NCBI GenBank assembly: GCA_040905905.1
Contig: JBBDQN010000031.1
Location: 62,001-126,000, forward strand
DNA length: 64,000 bases
From: JAICND01 sp040905905
GTDB lineage: Bacteria; Actinomycetota; Acidimicrobiia; Spongiisociales; ZC4RG35
Direction: 5' to 3'
The translations under genes and the position numbers were made by a program. The notes below the pieces were generated by a model. The model had not been told where the DNA came from. It saw only the letters and a program-made list of their open reading frames with translations, and did no database searches. Numbering within the stretch: position 1 is the stretch's first letter; each line of letters begins with the position of its first letter. Positions 32,080-40,504 of the stretch are shown piece after piece.

Positions 32080-33308
32080 AGAAGGAGACGCTCTTCGTAC
32101 TCCACTCTGGAGAGAAGGTGCGGATCGCTGTCGGTGATCAGGACCATGTCCTCCAACCGGACCCCGCCCCCTCCGCGAACCTCAGGGACCCAAACCAGCG
32201 GCTCGACTGCGAAGACCATGTTGGGTTGAAACTCGTAGGTGGTCGCTCCGGGCAGAGTCTCACCGATGTAGGGAGGCTCGTTGGCTCCCATGCCGATCCC
32301 ATGACCGATGAACAGGCTGAAGAGGTGGTCCTCTAACCCATGGTCGGCGATCTTGGCGATGATGGCGTCCGCGCAGTCCCGGTTGGTGTTGCCCGGTCGC
32401 ATCTTCTCAAGACCGGCCATCAGTCCCTCGTAGACGGCGGTATAGATCTTTTGCTGGGTCTTGGATGGTCTTCCGACGATGGTCGTCCGGCCGATGTCGG
32501 CAAAGTAGCCGTTCCACATCGCACCGATGTCGATGAAGCAGAGGTCCTGGTTCCTGATGATCTTGTCGGTTGCAAGACGGTGGGGGGGTGACATGTGCTC
32601 CCCAGAAGCGACGAAGGGTGTGATGACGTGAGCCATCTCGCCCCCGAGCTGGAAGAGGGTCTGCATGGCATCGGCGGCCACGTCGAGCTCCCGGCGCCCG
32701 GCCCTGGTCTCATCGAGGGCGCGCTGAGTCACCGAGTCACCGATGGCACACGCCTCTTCGATGACCTCGACCTCGAGGTCGGTCTTCACCCAGCGTGCGC
32801 GTTGCATGATCGTGTCGCCGTCGACAAGCTCCAGGTCGGGCAGGTGGGCCTTGACCGATTGGATGAACGAGATGTTGGCCTGATCTACCGCCAGTCTTCC
32901 CGACGTCAAACCCCGGTCCCGTAACAGTGGCACGAGGGTGCCGGTGACAAACCCGTCCACCAGCTCGCGTTGCTCCATGATGGGCACGGCATGAGCCTGT
33001 CCGATCCAGCTCATTCCAAACTTGGCCTTGTCGATCTCACCGCCCGAACCCAACAGAACCGGGTCCTCGGTTGCGTGGAGAAAGGCACCGTTTAGTGATG
33101 TCGTCTTCCCCGCGATGAGCTGGGCGCGTAAAGACGTTAGATAGCGGACGTTTTCGTCTTTCCAAGTAAGGATGGCGTCGGCATCCGACTGTGCCAGGGA
33201 CTCTTGAGCTTTGCCTACCCGTTGTAGGCGCAGCGTCTTGAAGTCGTAACGATCCTCCCAATCGACCGCAAAAGGGCCTTTGGCGTATCTGCTGTTGACA
33301 CTCCCCAT
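32076..33308 (-). CDS. M24 family metallopeptidase-fold enzyme (Xaa-Pro peptidase/creatinase-like)
   Basis: 410 residues. The C-terminal pita-bread domain has all five dinuclear metal ligands: Asp in CFIDIGAMW, Asp in YFADIGRTT, His in FIGHGIGMGANEPP, Glu in FAVEPLVW and Glu in GVRLEDMV. The N-terminal 160 residues are the creatinase-type lid domain. It may be a prolidase, but many members in catabolic islands act on other substrates (creatinase, DMSP lyase DddP); a non-peptide role is plausible here. Divergent from the GntR gene with a shared operator between. Confidence 0.87.
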   Translation of the reverse strand: MGSVNSRYAKGPFAVDWEDRYDFKTLRLQRVGKAQESLAQSDADAILTWKDENVRYLTSLRAQLIAGKTTSLNGAFLHATEDPVLLGSGGEIDKAKFGMSWIGQAHAVPIMEQRELVDGFVTGTLVPLLRDRGLTSGRLAVDQANISFIQSVKAHLPDLELVDGDTIMQRARWVKTDLEVEVIEEACAIGDSVTQRALDETRAGRRELDVAADAMQTLFQLGGEMAHVITPFVASGEHMSPPHRLATDKIIRNQDLCFIDIGAMWNGYFADIGRTTIVGRPSKTQQKIYTAVYEGLMAGLEKMRPGNTNRDCADAIIAKIADHGLEDHLFSLFIGHGIGMGANEPPYIGETLPGATTYEFQPNMVFAVEPLVWVPEVRGGGGVRLEDMVLITDSDPHLLSRVEYEERLLL

Positions 33309-33347
33309 CAGTCGTGGGTGTCGATCGTGAGCGGTATACTGTTCTCT

Positions 33348-33364
33348 ATAGTCGGTATTCTACA
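33348..33364. promoter_or_regulatory. Putative GntR operator (copy 2)
   Basis: Exact second copy of ATAGTCGGTATTCTACA found at 27614-27630. It lies 39 bp upstream of the M24 gene start and about 80 bp upstream of the GntR gene start, a position fitting autoregulation and control of the divergent gene. A GTATAC lies close by at 33334-33339. Confidence 0.65.
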
Positions 33365-33444
33365 GAAGCGTTGGCGATGACCAATCGCAACTCCCGTACC
33401 GGGCCCGCGACTCTTGGTGCCCGCACACAGGGCGCCTCAGGGGT

Positions 33445-34122
33445 GTGACCATGACCATCGGAGAACGTCTTCGTTTCGAGCCGGGGCTGTCGCGTCGGGT
33501 TTCCGCTGTCGACCTTGTGCGCGATGCCCTGCGTGCGGCGATCCTCAGGGGTGACCTCCCCGGAGACTCACGTCTCGTTCAGACCGAGATCGCGGCCCAA
33601 CTCGGGGTGAGCACTACCCCGGTGCGTGAGGCGATGCGAGACCTCGCCAGCAAGGGTCTCATCGTGCTGGACAGTCACCGTATCGGGACCGTCCGCAAGC
33701 CCGACTGGAACGAGATGGTCGAGATAGTTGAGGTGCGCCGAGCATTAGAGGCGATCGCGATAAGACGGGCGATGGAGAACATCACACGCGGCGAGATAGA
33801 GATGGCCCGGGGGCTGGCTAATCAGCTTTCTGAGGAGGAGGACATCGGCTCCTGGGTCCAGAAGAACATCAGATTTCACTCGGTCTTCCACAATGCGACC
33901 AAGACCAGCCGGCTCGGCGGTGTCCTCCTCGCGCTGGAGGAGGCGGGTGGAGTCTTCGTCGCCCAGGCACAACGGCTCCATCCCGAGATTCGCAAGCGCG
34001 CGATAGCCGATCACCTTGCTTTGCTCGATGCCTTCGATACCAAAGATACGGAGCGAGCCATCGAGATCCAGCGCGGGCACATCAACCTGCCCCTCGAGGC
34101 CTATGACCTTGACGCTCCCTAG
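33445..34122 (+). CDS. GntR family transcriptional regulator (FCD/FadR subfamily)
   Basis: 225 residues from GTG 33445 (ATG at 33451 is equally possible). The N-terminal winged helix has DLVRDALRAAILRGDLPGDS, then IAAQLGVSTTPVREAMRDLASKG in part, the GntR recognition helix. The C-terminal helical FCD domain (EVRRALEAIAIRRAMENI, FHSVFHNATKTSRL, DHLALLDAFDTKD) binds an organic-acid effector, often with metal. Probably a repressor of the flanking sugar-acid operons through the 17-bp elements. Confidence 0.93.
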   Translation: MTMTIGERLRFEPGLSRRVSAVDLVRDALRAAILRGDLPGDSRLVQTEIAAQLGVSTTPVREAMRDLASKGLIVLDSHRIGTVRKPDWNEMVEIVEVRRALEAIAIRRAMENITRGEIEMARGLANQLSEEEDIGSWVQKNIRFHSVFHNATKTSRLGGVLLALEEAGGVFVAQAQRLHPEIRKRAIADHLALLDAFDTKDTERAIEIQRGHINLPLEAYDLDAP

Positions 34123-34145
34123 CGAGGCAAGCCAGTTTCGACCGC

Positions 34146-34919
34146 TCACCACAACATCGGATAGTTCTCTTTAGCCCGCTTCAGACCTCCGGTGACGAGT
34201 GTCACGTCGTTGGTGGGGGAGATGAGTGTGCAGCCCTTCTCGATGAGCATCGTCGCATAGTCGGGGTTCGGAGTCACCGCACCCCAGTGCTTTCCGCGGG
34301 CTATGCATGCAGCGGCCACCTTGTCGAGGGCCTCGAGGCACCGCGGGTGGGTGAAGTCGCCGATGACACCCAGAGCCTGACTCAAATCGGAAGGCCCGAC
34401 AAAGAGCATGTCTACTCCGTCGATGGCGGCAATAGCCTCTACCGCCTCGACTGCCTGTGCAGTCTCGATCTGAACGAGTACGAAGTTCTCCCGATTGGCC
34501 CGCTCGGTAAACTCTCCGAGCGGGGTCGAGCCGTATCCAGCGTCGTAACCGAGCGGGTTGAGACCACGCCGTCCCCGTGGAGCGAACTTTGCCCACCGTA
34601 CGAACTCCTCGGCCTGTTCGGCACTGTAGATCTGGGCGGCCATCACGCCGCTGGCACCACTCTCGAAACAACGAGTGACGGTGGCGTAGTCGGTGGGCGG
34701 CACCCGGACAAACGCCTCCAGACCATGTGCCCTGCCAGCGGCGACGGCGATCTCGATGTCTCGTGTTGTGAGACCACCGTGCTCCATGTCGATCCAGAAC
34801 CCGTCGAAGTCACCGGTCATGCCGAGGTACCGCACGATGTTGTGGTGGAACATGCGTCCCACCCCGAACACCAATAGCCTCTCCCCACTTTTGATGCGCA
34901 GTTTTAGGGAATCGGCCAT
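34146..34919 (-). CDS. HpcH/HpaI family aldolase
   Basis: 257 residues from ATG 34919 (MADSLKLRIKSGERLLVFG). Class II pyruvate-type aldolase: DGFWIDMEHGGLT has the catalytic His, ARG-type segment FAPRGRRGLNPLGY, and metal-binding Glu/Asp in LVQIETAQAVEAV and GPSDLSQALGV. It cleaves 2-keto-3-deoxy or 4-hydroxy-2-oxo acids to pyruvate and an aldehyde. With the 2-hydroxyacid dehydrogenase and importer nearby this suggests sugar-acid breakdown. Convergent with the GntR gene, divergent from the amidohydrolase. Confidence 0.9.
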   Translation of the reverse strand: MADSLKLRIKSGERLLVFGVGRMFHHNIVRYLGMTGDFDGFWIDMEHGGLTTRDIEIAVAAGRAHGLEAFVRVPPTDYATVTRCFESGASGVMAAQIYSAEQAEEFVRWAKFAPRGRRGLNPLGYDAGYGSTPLGEFTERANRENFVLVQIETAQAVEAVEAIAAIDGVDMLFVGPSDLSQALGVIGDFTHPRCLEALDKVAAACIARGKHWGAVTPNPDYATMLIEKGCTLISPTNDVTLVTGGLKRAKENYPMLW

Positions 34920-35069
34920 AGCTAGTCCTCCTTCTTCCGCCGGACGATCCGGTGAGCGCGGTCCGGCGTGGTCGACAAAATGTATGATCGAGCGCATGGG
35001 CCGGTCTGCCGGCCACATCTCCCACGATAGAGATGGGACGATTGCAGGCCGCCGAGAGAGGGATCCATC

Positions 35070-36065
35070 ATGCCGATCATCGACATGCACGCCCATGTCA
35101 CACCGGAGCGGTACAAGACCGCCATCCGCGAGAGCGGTGAGTGGCACGGACTCGATTCCAAGGTAGGGGAGCTGGGTCTTGGCGGCTTTGATAAGTCGTT
35201 GCCCGAGCGGTTGGCCGAGATGGATGTTCTGGGAGTCGAGATGCAACTGGTGAGCCCGACAGTTGGCTTTTACCAATACGGCAACGACCTCGAGTTGACC
35301 AAAGTTATCCATCGAGAATGCAACGACGAGGTCGGCGAGATGGTCGAGCGGCATCCGACAAGATTCGCCGGGCTGGCCACCGTCCCGATGCAGGATCCAC
35401 CGAGTGCCATTGCCGAGATGGAGAGGGCCCTCGGCGAGCTGGACCTCAAGGGGGTCATTATCAACGACCACGTCGCCGGCAAGACCTACGACGAGCCCGA
35501 GTTCCGCCCTTTCTTTGCCGCGGCCGAAGACGCCGGGGCCATTCTCTTCTTCCATCAGGGGCATGACACTTGTGTGGTCCACCGGACGAGGCGATACAAG
35601 CTGACCAATGCCGTTGGCAATCTCACCGAGCGCGCGCTGGTCTACGCCACCCTGGTGTTCTCTGGCATCGTCGATCGTCATCCCAACCTCAAACTCCTCC
35701 TCGCCCATGGCGGCGGGTACACGGCATATGGTGTGGCCCGCATGGACAAGGTGGCCGGGGCCTTGGAGGGTCATGGTGGCGGTGAGATGACGCCACCCTT
35801 CGGCCCCAACGATGGCTTCTCTCAGAAGCTGCCCCCGAGCGACTACCTGGAACGGTTCTACTACGACTGCTGTACTTACAGCGGACGGGTCCTCCGCTTC
35901 CTCATCGACACCGTCGGTATCGACCGTGTCGTTCTCGGCACCGACTACCCGGCCCCGATGGTGCTCCCGGACCCGGTTAATTGGGTCCGCGGGTTGACCG
36001 AACTGAGGGGCGGGGAGCCGGAGGCGATCCTGGCCACGAACCCCGGCCGGCTACTGGGGATCTGA
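35070..36065 (+). CDS. ACMSD-type amidohydrolase/decarboxylase (amidohydrolase 2), copy 1
   Basis: 331 residues with MPIIDMHAHVTPE (metal HxH), His in FFHQGHD (residue about 168), His in LLLAHGGGYTAYG and Asp in VVLGTDYPAPM. This is the zinc site of the ACMSD/gamma-resorcylate decarboxylase family, whose members decarboxylate aromatic or muconate acids or hydrolyse lactones. The 150-bp upstream region divergent from the aldolase contains a weak match (34974-34989) to the 22-bp element described at 39229. Paralogues lie at 41620 and 62734. Confidence 0.88.
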   Translation: MPIIDMHAHVTPERYKTAIRESGEWHGLDSKVGELGLGGFDKSLPERLAEMDVLGVEMQLVSPTVGFYQYGNDLELTKVIHRECNDEVGEMVERHPTRFAGLATVPMQDPPSAIAEMERALGELDLKGVIINDHVAGKTYDEPEFRPFFAAAEDAGAILFFHQGHDTCVVHRTRRYKLTNAVGNLTERALVYATLVFSGIVDRHPNLKLLLAHGGGYTAYGVARMDKVAGALEGHGGGEMTPPFGPNDGFSQKLPPSDYLERFYYDCCTYSGRVLRFLIDTVGIDRVVLGTDYPAPMVLPDPVNWVRGLTELRGGEPEAILATNPGRLLGI

Positions 36066-36085
36066 CGAGGTCGCTCACACAATGA

Positions 36086-37126
36086 CTAATTCTCTAAACG
36101 ATCTCGAGTGTCGTAACGGTCCGCAAGTCCGCGGAGCTGGGAGAAGAGCGCCTCGGGGATGACAACGCCGTCGCGGAGTTGTTCCGCCTGCAGCCGTGCC
36201 GGCCCTTCACCGGGGATATGGACTGACCCGGGGAGACCTGAGTCGCGCAACACCTGGAGATGGTGGTCAACGGCTCCTTTGAATCCATCGAGGTCCCGGA
36301 AGAGGCCCGGATCCATCACGAACAATGATTGACCCGTGTTGGCAGGCAGATCGGGTATTGCCCGGTGATCGATCACTTCGGCTCCGAAAGCGGCGCCGTT
36401 GAGCACACCCGCGAGGAGACCGATGGCGATGGTCAGACCAGAACCTTTATACCCCCCAATGGGGACCAGATAACCGTCGTCGGCGCGTGCCGGATCCGTT
36501 ATCGGGTTGCCTTCGAAGTCCATGACCCAACCTGGCGGGATTGGCTCACCTGCGTCCGCCTTCACCTTGATTGTTCCGTGGGAGGCGACCGTTGTGGCGA
36601 TATCGAGTTCGAATGCGCCCTGGTCTGCCGCCGGGATAGCTATGGCAATAGGGTTAGTGCCCAGGAGCTCTCCCCGCCCGCCCCAGGGAGGCATGACGTT
36701 GGCGCTCGCCACCGCCATGTAGATGGCGACCATGTTGGATTTCGCTACCAGCGAGGTGTACACCCCGCCGGCACCCGCATGATTCGATCGCTTGGTTCCC
36801 ACCCATGCCATGCCGGTGTCTGCGGCTTTCTCCACTGCCACCTCCACGGCCATGGTCATCACCACCTGGCCGAGGGCATTGTCGCCGTCGATCAAGACAC
36901 TGACGGGCGTCTCTCGAAGGCGTGTGACTTCTGGTCGAAGGTTGATCCCGCCTGCCACGATTCGGGTCACGTAAGGCGGCAAACGGATAACACCGTGACC
37001 TGTGCGTCCGCGGAGGTCAGCCTCCACGAGCCGACGAGCGGTGGTGGCAGCGTGATCGGGGAGAACGTCGAGTTTGACGAGAACCTCGGCGACGAAGCTC
37101 TCCAGTCGGTCGACAGCGAGTCTCAC
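36086..37126 (-). CDS. Malate/L-lactate dehydrogenase family (Ldh_2/YlbC-like) oxidoreductase
   Basis: 346 residues. RGRTGHGVIRLPPYVTRI, GTKRSNHAGAGGVYTSL, LLGTNPIAIAIP and GYKGSGLTIAIGLLAG are diagnostic of the NAD(P)H-dependent Ldh_2 family (malate, sulfolactate, ureidoglycolate and delta-piperideine-2-carboxylate dehydrogenases). It oxidises a 2-hydroxy acid or reduces a keto/imino acid. The GTG start overlaps the stop of the cupin gene (GTGA), so the minus-strand operon runs TRAP-type protein, SDR, cupin, this gene. Confidence 0.92.
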   Translation of the reverse strand: MRLAVDRLESFVAEVLVKLDVLPDHAATTARRLVEADLRGRTGHGVIRLPPYVTRIVAGGINLRPEVTRLRETPVSVLIDGDNALGQVVMTMAVEVAVEKAADTGMAWVGTKRSNHAGAGGVYTSLVAKSNMVAIYMAVASANVMPPWGGRGELLGTNPIAIAIPAADQGAFELDIATTVASHGTIKVKADAGEPIPPGWVMDFEGNPITDPARADDGYLVPIGGYKGSGLTIAIGLLAGVLNGAAFGAEVIDHRAIPDLPANTGQSLFVMDPGLFRDLDGFKGAVDHHLQVLRDSGLPGSVHIPGEGPARLQAEQLRDGVVIPEALFSQLRGLADRYDTRDRLEN

Positions 37127-37506
37127 AGCTCGAATTGCTCCACGGTCTCCCCGGTATCGGGGAAGGTCCTGGTGACATGGGTACTTCCGTAGACCCAGAG
37201 AATCCGCATGATGGTCGACCCGCCGTTGATGAAGCGATGGAACTCGCCGGGGGCGATCTGAGTGGTGTCGTAAGGCCGTGCCGGGACGACCTCGCCATTC
37301 AGTTCGGCGAAACCTTCCCCTTCGATGATGGTCACCTGCTCAACGGTGTCGTGCGAGTGCAATCGAAGACTCGTGCCGGGCGGGAAGCTGGTGACCCCCA
37401 TGACAAAACCCTGGTTCTGGAGAGGTTTGGGAGTCAGGCGGACGCTCTCGATCCCGTCGCCACGGGCAACTACCTCCTCTTCGCCGAACCTTATCAACCG
37501 AGCCAT
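37123..37506 (-). CDS. Cupin domain protein
   Basis: 127 residues. Cupin motif 1 is PPGTSLRLHSHDTVEQVTIIEGEG with the two His and Glu ligands, given here as LRLHSHDTVEQ; motif 2 is APGEFHRFING with the third His. A single-domain, metal-binding beta-barrel that may isomerise, oxygenate or sense a metabolite. It lies 17 bp after the SDR gene and is coupled to the Ldh_2-type gene. Confidence 0.87.
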   Translation of the reverse strand: MARLIRFGEEEVVARGDGIESVRLTPKPLQNQGFVMGVTSFPPGTSLRLHSHDTVEQVTIIEGEGFAELNGEVVPARPYDTTQIAPGEFHRFINGGSTIMRILWVYGSTHVTRTFPDTGETVEQFEL

Positions 37507-37523
37507 TACGCCACCTTTCTTTC

Positions 37524-38270
37524 CTAGCTCATGAACCTTCCGCCGTTCACCGACACGGTTTGACCGGTCATGAACCCGGCGTCATCGGACGCGAGAAAGA
37601 GCACCCATCGGGCGATCTCTTCTGGCGTTTGGTAGCGGCCCAGCGGGATCGAAGCCGCAGTTGCCGCCCTCTCCGCCTCGTTCCGTACGCTCTCGATCCG
37701 CTCTGTCAGCACCGCGGAAGGCGCCAATGCGTTGACGGTGATCCCGTCTCCGGCCAGCTCCGTTGCCATAACCCGGGTCAGGGCGTGAACCCCTGCCTTG
37801 GCGGCGGCATAGGCCGGAGCGGTGCGCCCGTGGACGGTTTGGCCGGCAAGCGAGCCCAGGTTGATCACCCTCCCGGCACGTGACCGGCGGAGAAGCGGTG
37901 CCATTGTCTTCGTCATGAGAAAGACAGAGGTCAGGTTCAGATCGAGGATCTGATGCCACTCGTCCAACGATGTGGTGTTGAGATCCCTCTGAGCGGGGAA
38001 TCCTCCAGCATTGTTGACCAGGATGTCGACATGCGCGGTCTCCGTGGCGACAAGACGAGTCGCTTTGGCAACCCCATCCTCAGAGGTCACGTCACATGTT
38101 ATGAACCGTGCGGCCGAGATTCCTTCAGCTACGCGTTCGCCCAGGGCCCTGTCGATATCCAACAAATACACGAATGCACCGGCTTCGCCAAGCGCCCGAG
38201 CGCTGGCGCGACCGATGCCCATGGCGGCGCCCGTAACCACCGCGATTCGACCGGTCAGGATGGCGGTCAT
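37524..38270 (-). CDS. SDR family NAD(P)-dependent oxidoreductase
   Basis: Classical short-chain dehydrogenase, 248 residues: cofactor motif VVTGAAMGIGRAS, NNAGG, catalytic Ser in INLGSLAGQ, and YAAAK in APAYAAAKAGVHALT. The acidic residue after strand two (LLDIDRA) suggests NAD preference. Its ATG overlaps the stop of the TRAP-type binding-protein gene (ATGA), an unusual pairing. It probably oxidises an alcohol intermediate of the pathway. Confidence 0.93.
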   Translation of the reverse strand: MTAILTGRIAVVTGAAMGIGRASARALGEAGAFVYLLDIDRALGERVAEGISAARFITCDVTSEDGVAKATRLVATETAHVDILVNNAGGFPAQRDLNTTSLDEWHQILDLNLTSVFLMTKTMAPLLRRSRAGRVINLGSLAGQTVHGRTAPAYAAAKAGVHALTRVMATELAGDGITVNALAPSAVLTERIESVRNEAERAATAASIPLGRYQTPEEIARWVLFLASDDAGFMTGQTVSVNGGRFMS

Positions 38271-39187
38271 CGTTCGACCAGTTCATAGAGGTCGCCAGGT
38301 ACGGTGCGATGGGCCATGTCAATCGCGGGTGCCGACTTCTCCACGAACTCGGCGCGCTCATCGGCGGTCAGATCGACGAATTCGATCCCGTCAATTTCCA
38401 TTTGGACACGCAGACTGGTTTCGAGCTCGGCGGCGGCTGTTCTCTGTGTCTGGACTGCGGTGGTCACCGCCGTCTCGACGATGGTGCGGAATTCGGGGTC
38501 CAGCGACTCAAATGTCGGGCGATGGGCAAAGAGCCCCCGCGCGCCATATAGGTGCCCGGTCATGGTCACAAAACGGTGAACCCGGTCAACCCCGTAGGCG
38601 ACGGTGTTGGCCAAAGGGTTCTCCTGGGCCTCGACCTCCAGCCGGGTTATCAATTCGATGGCGTGACTCAACTCCACCGCAACCGGGATGGCGCCCCAAC
38701 AGCGGATCAATTCCTCGTGGATCTTGTTCGGCTGCATGCGGACCCTCATCCCTCCGAAATCGGCCGGAGCATGCACCGGACGGAGTCTGTTCGTCATATG
38801 ACGGAACCCGTTATCCCAGAATCCGAGTGCCTCGAACCCTGTCGAGCTGCGGACGGCCCTCCGTAGCCTCTCTCCAAGAGATCCGTCGAGGGCAGCGTGT
38901 GCTGACCCGAGGTCGTCGAACAGGAACGGTGTCTCAAGGACGTCCAACGCGGAGACACGGTCTCCCAGATAGGAAGTCGAGAAGTAGCACATGAACATCT
39001 CACCGGTCTCCACCAGGTCGAATAGGTCAGTGTTGCGGCGACCCTCTTCCATGATGTTCCAGGTGATAGGGACCGTGACGTCGCCGCCCGTCCCGGTCTC
39101 CACGACCTGTCGGAACGCGTCGAGACCGGCGCCGTGGGAGCTCTTTTCGGGACCGTAGCCCCCGATCGAAAGGGCGCTCGGGATCAT
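38267..39187 (-). CDS. TRAP-type (DctP) solute-binding protein without signal peptide
   Basis: 306 residues that align with mature DctP proteins from the first strand: ALSIGGYGPEKSSHGAGLD, FGGMRVRMQPNKIHEELIRC in part (carboxylate-binding Arg), and the EVEAQENPLANT segment corresponding to the family DGQENP. It starts MIPSALSIGGYG with no hydrophobic leader, and none is encoded upstream in any frame near the start. No DctQ/DctM genes are near. It may be cytoplasmic and act as a ligand-binding partner or sensor. ATGA overlap with the SDR shows tight coupling. Confidence 0.85.
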   Translation of the reverse strand: MIPSALSIGGYGPEKSSHGAGLDAFRQVVETGTGGDVTVPITWNIMEEGRRNTDLFDLVETGEMFMCYFSTSYLGDRVSALDVLETPFLFDDLGSAHAALDGSLGERLRRAVRSSTGFEALGFWDNGFRHMTNRLRPVHAPADFGGMRVRMQPNKIHEELIRCWGAIPVAVELSHAIELITRLEVEAQENPLANTVAYGVDRVHRFVTMTGHLYGARGLFAHRPTFESLDPEFRTIVETAVTTAVQTQRTAAAELETSLRVQMEIDGIEFVDLTADERAEFVEKSAPAIDMAHRTVPGDLYELVER

Positions 39188-39228
39188 CAGGCCCGTGGAT
39201 TATGGGGGATGGAAGGGGCGATGATCGA

Positions 39229-39250
39229 TGATCGTATATGATGCAGGATC
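39229..39250. promoter_or_regulatory. 22-bp putative operator shared with 42637-42658
   Basis: Begins TGATCGTATAT and ends GCAGGATC. The reverse complement of 42637-42658 matches it at 19 of 22 positions. It lies between the divergent TRAP-type gene (42 bp upstream of its start) and the MFS gene. GATCGT and AGGATC form imperfect inverted arms, consistent with a dimeric regulator. Confidence 0.6.
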
Positions 39251-39310
39251 TGCGTGTCGGCCTGTACTCCATTTGCGCTTCGCTGAAATGTTACGAACCG
39301 GGGGATATGC

Positions 39311-40504
39311 GTGACCTGGAGACAGCGCCCACCTGACGGCCTGAGCGGATATCTGGGCCGGAGACCACTTCTCACCGCAGTCTTGTACACGGGCACGGGT
39401 GTCCTGCCCCTATACCTGGTAAGTGCTCAGATCCTGCAGTTGGACAGAGATCTCGGGTTCGGGGTTAGCAAGCTCGGTCTAGCCACAACCATGTTTTTTG
39501 GTGTCGCGGCCATCACCGCCACCTCGGCAGGGCGGTTTGTCGCCGGTCATGGGCCACAAAGTGGGCTTCGGCGGGGAGCAATCATCACGACGCTCGCCTG
39601 TTTGGTGGCAGGGGCCACGCCGGCCTGGGGATTTGTGCCGGTGGCAATGGCGTTGGGCGGAGTTGCCAACGGGATGATTCAGGTCGCCGGCAATCTGGCG
39701 ATCTTCGACGGTGTCGCCCTCGGCCGCCAGGGGCTGGCTTTCGGGGCCAAGCAGGCATCGGTCCCTATGGCCAGCGTGCTGGCCGGTGTCTCCCTGCCGG
39801 TCGTTGGCCTGGTATTCGGTTGGCGATGGGTTTTCGTCGCTGGTGCCGTTCTGGCAGCGGTGTTGGCAGCTGCCGCGCCTCATCTTGGCACCAGACAGCC
39901 TGGGGCAAGGAGGGAGGCCTCGATCAGACCGTTGCCCCGTTCTCTAAAGCTGCTGCTGACTGCGGGTCTGTTTGGGGCAGCCGCGGGAAACTCAATCGCC
40001 CTGTTCGTAGTCCCGTCGGCAGTGGACATCGGCATTGATGAGGCTACAGCCGGGATCGTGTTGGCGGTCGCCTCGTTTCTCGTTGTAGCGCTGCGGATCG
40101 GGGCTGGCTGGCTGGTCGATCACAACAGAAGCAGCGGGCACATCGAGATGTCATGGTTGCAGGGAGCGGGCGTGGTCGGGGCAGTGGCGCTGATCGCAGC
40201 CTCCACACCCGGGATGTACCTGGTGGCTCTGGCGGTGGCGATTCTCGGAGCCTGGGGCTGGCCCGGGATCGTCTTCTTCACGGTCGTGAGGAGCTACCCG
40301 ATGTACCCGGCGCAAGCCTCCGGGATCCTGTTGTCATCAAATCTCACCGGAACGTTGACCGGCCCGCTGATATTCGGTGCGCTAGCCGGAAGGGGCGCCT
40401 ACCCGGCGGCATGGCTGTTCGTTGCCATCGCTGGGTCGCTTGCATCAGCATCGATGCTTGCCAGTTACCACTTTCGCCGACGGCCCGATCCCCTCACGAC
40501 TTAA
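39311..40504 (+). CDS. MFS transporter
   Basis: 397 residues from GTG 39311 with about 12 hydrophobic segments in two halves. The loop between spans 2 and 3 (GRFVAGHGPQSGLRRG) and its counterpart in the second half (GAGWLVDHNRSSGH) are typical of major facilitator proteins; FGWRWVFVAGAVLA is the usual span 6 region. It resembles carboxylate or cyanate/aromatic-acid MFS carriers. Divergent from the TRAP-type gene under a shared candidate operator, so it is a plausible uptake route for the block B substrate. Ends overlapping the convergent Gfo/Idh gene by 11 bp. Confidence 0.9.
   Translation: MTWRQRPPDGLSGYLGRRPLLTAVLYTGTGVLPLYLVSAQILQLDRDLGFGVSKLGLATTMFFGVAAITATSAGRFVAGHGPQSGLRRGAIITTLACLVAGATPAWGFVPVAMALGGVANGMIQVAGNLAIFDGVALGRQGLAFGAKQASVPMASVLAGVSLPVVGLVFGWRWVFVAGAVLAAVLAAAAPHLGTRQPGARREASIRPLPRSLKLLLTAGLFGAAAGNSIALFVVPSAVDIGIDEATAGIVLAVASFLVVALRIGAGWLVDHNRSSGHIEMSWLQGAGVVGAVALIAASTPGMYLVALAVAILGAWGWPGIVFFTVVRSYPMYPAQASGILLSSNLTGTLTGPLIFGALAGRGAYPAAWLFVAIAGSLASASMLASYHFRRRPDPLTT

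Noticed and set aside
34920..35774. Extension of the HpcH/HpaI aldolase frame over amidohydrolase copy 1
   Set aside because: The aldolase family N-terminus starts at ATG 34919; the extension is antisense to a clear amidohydrolase gene.
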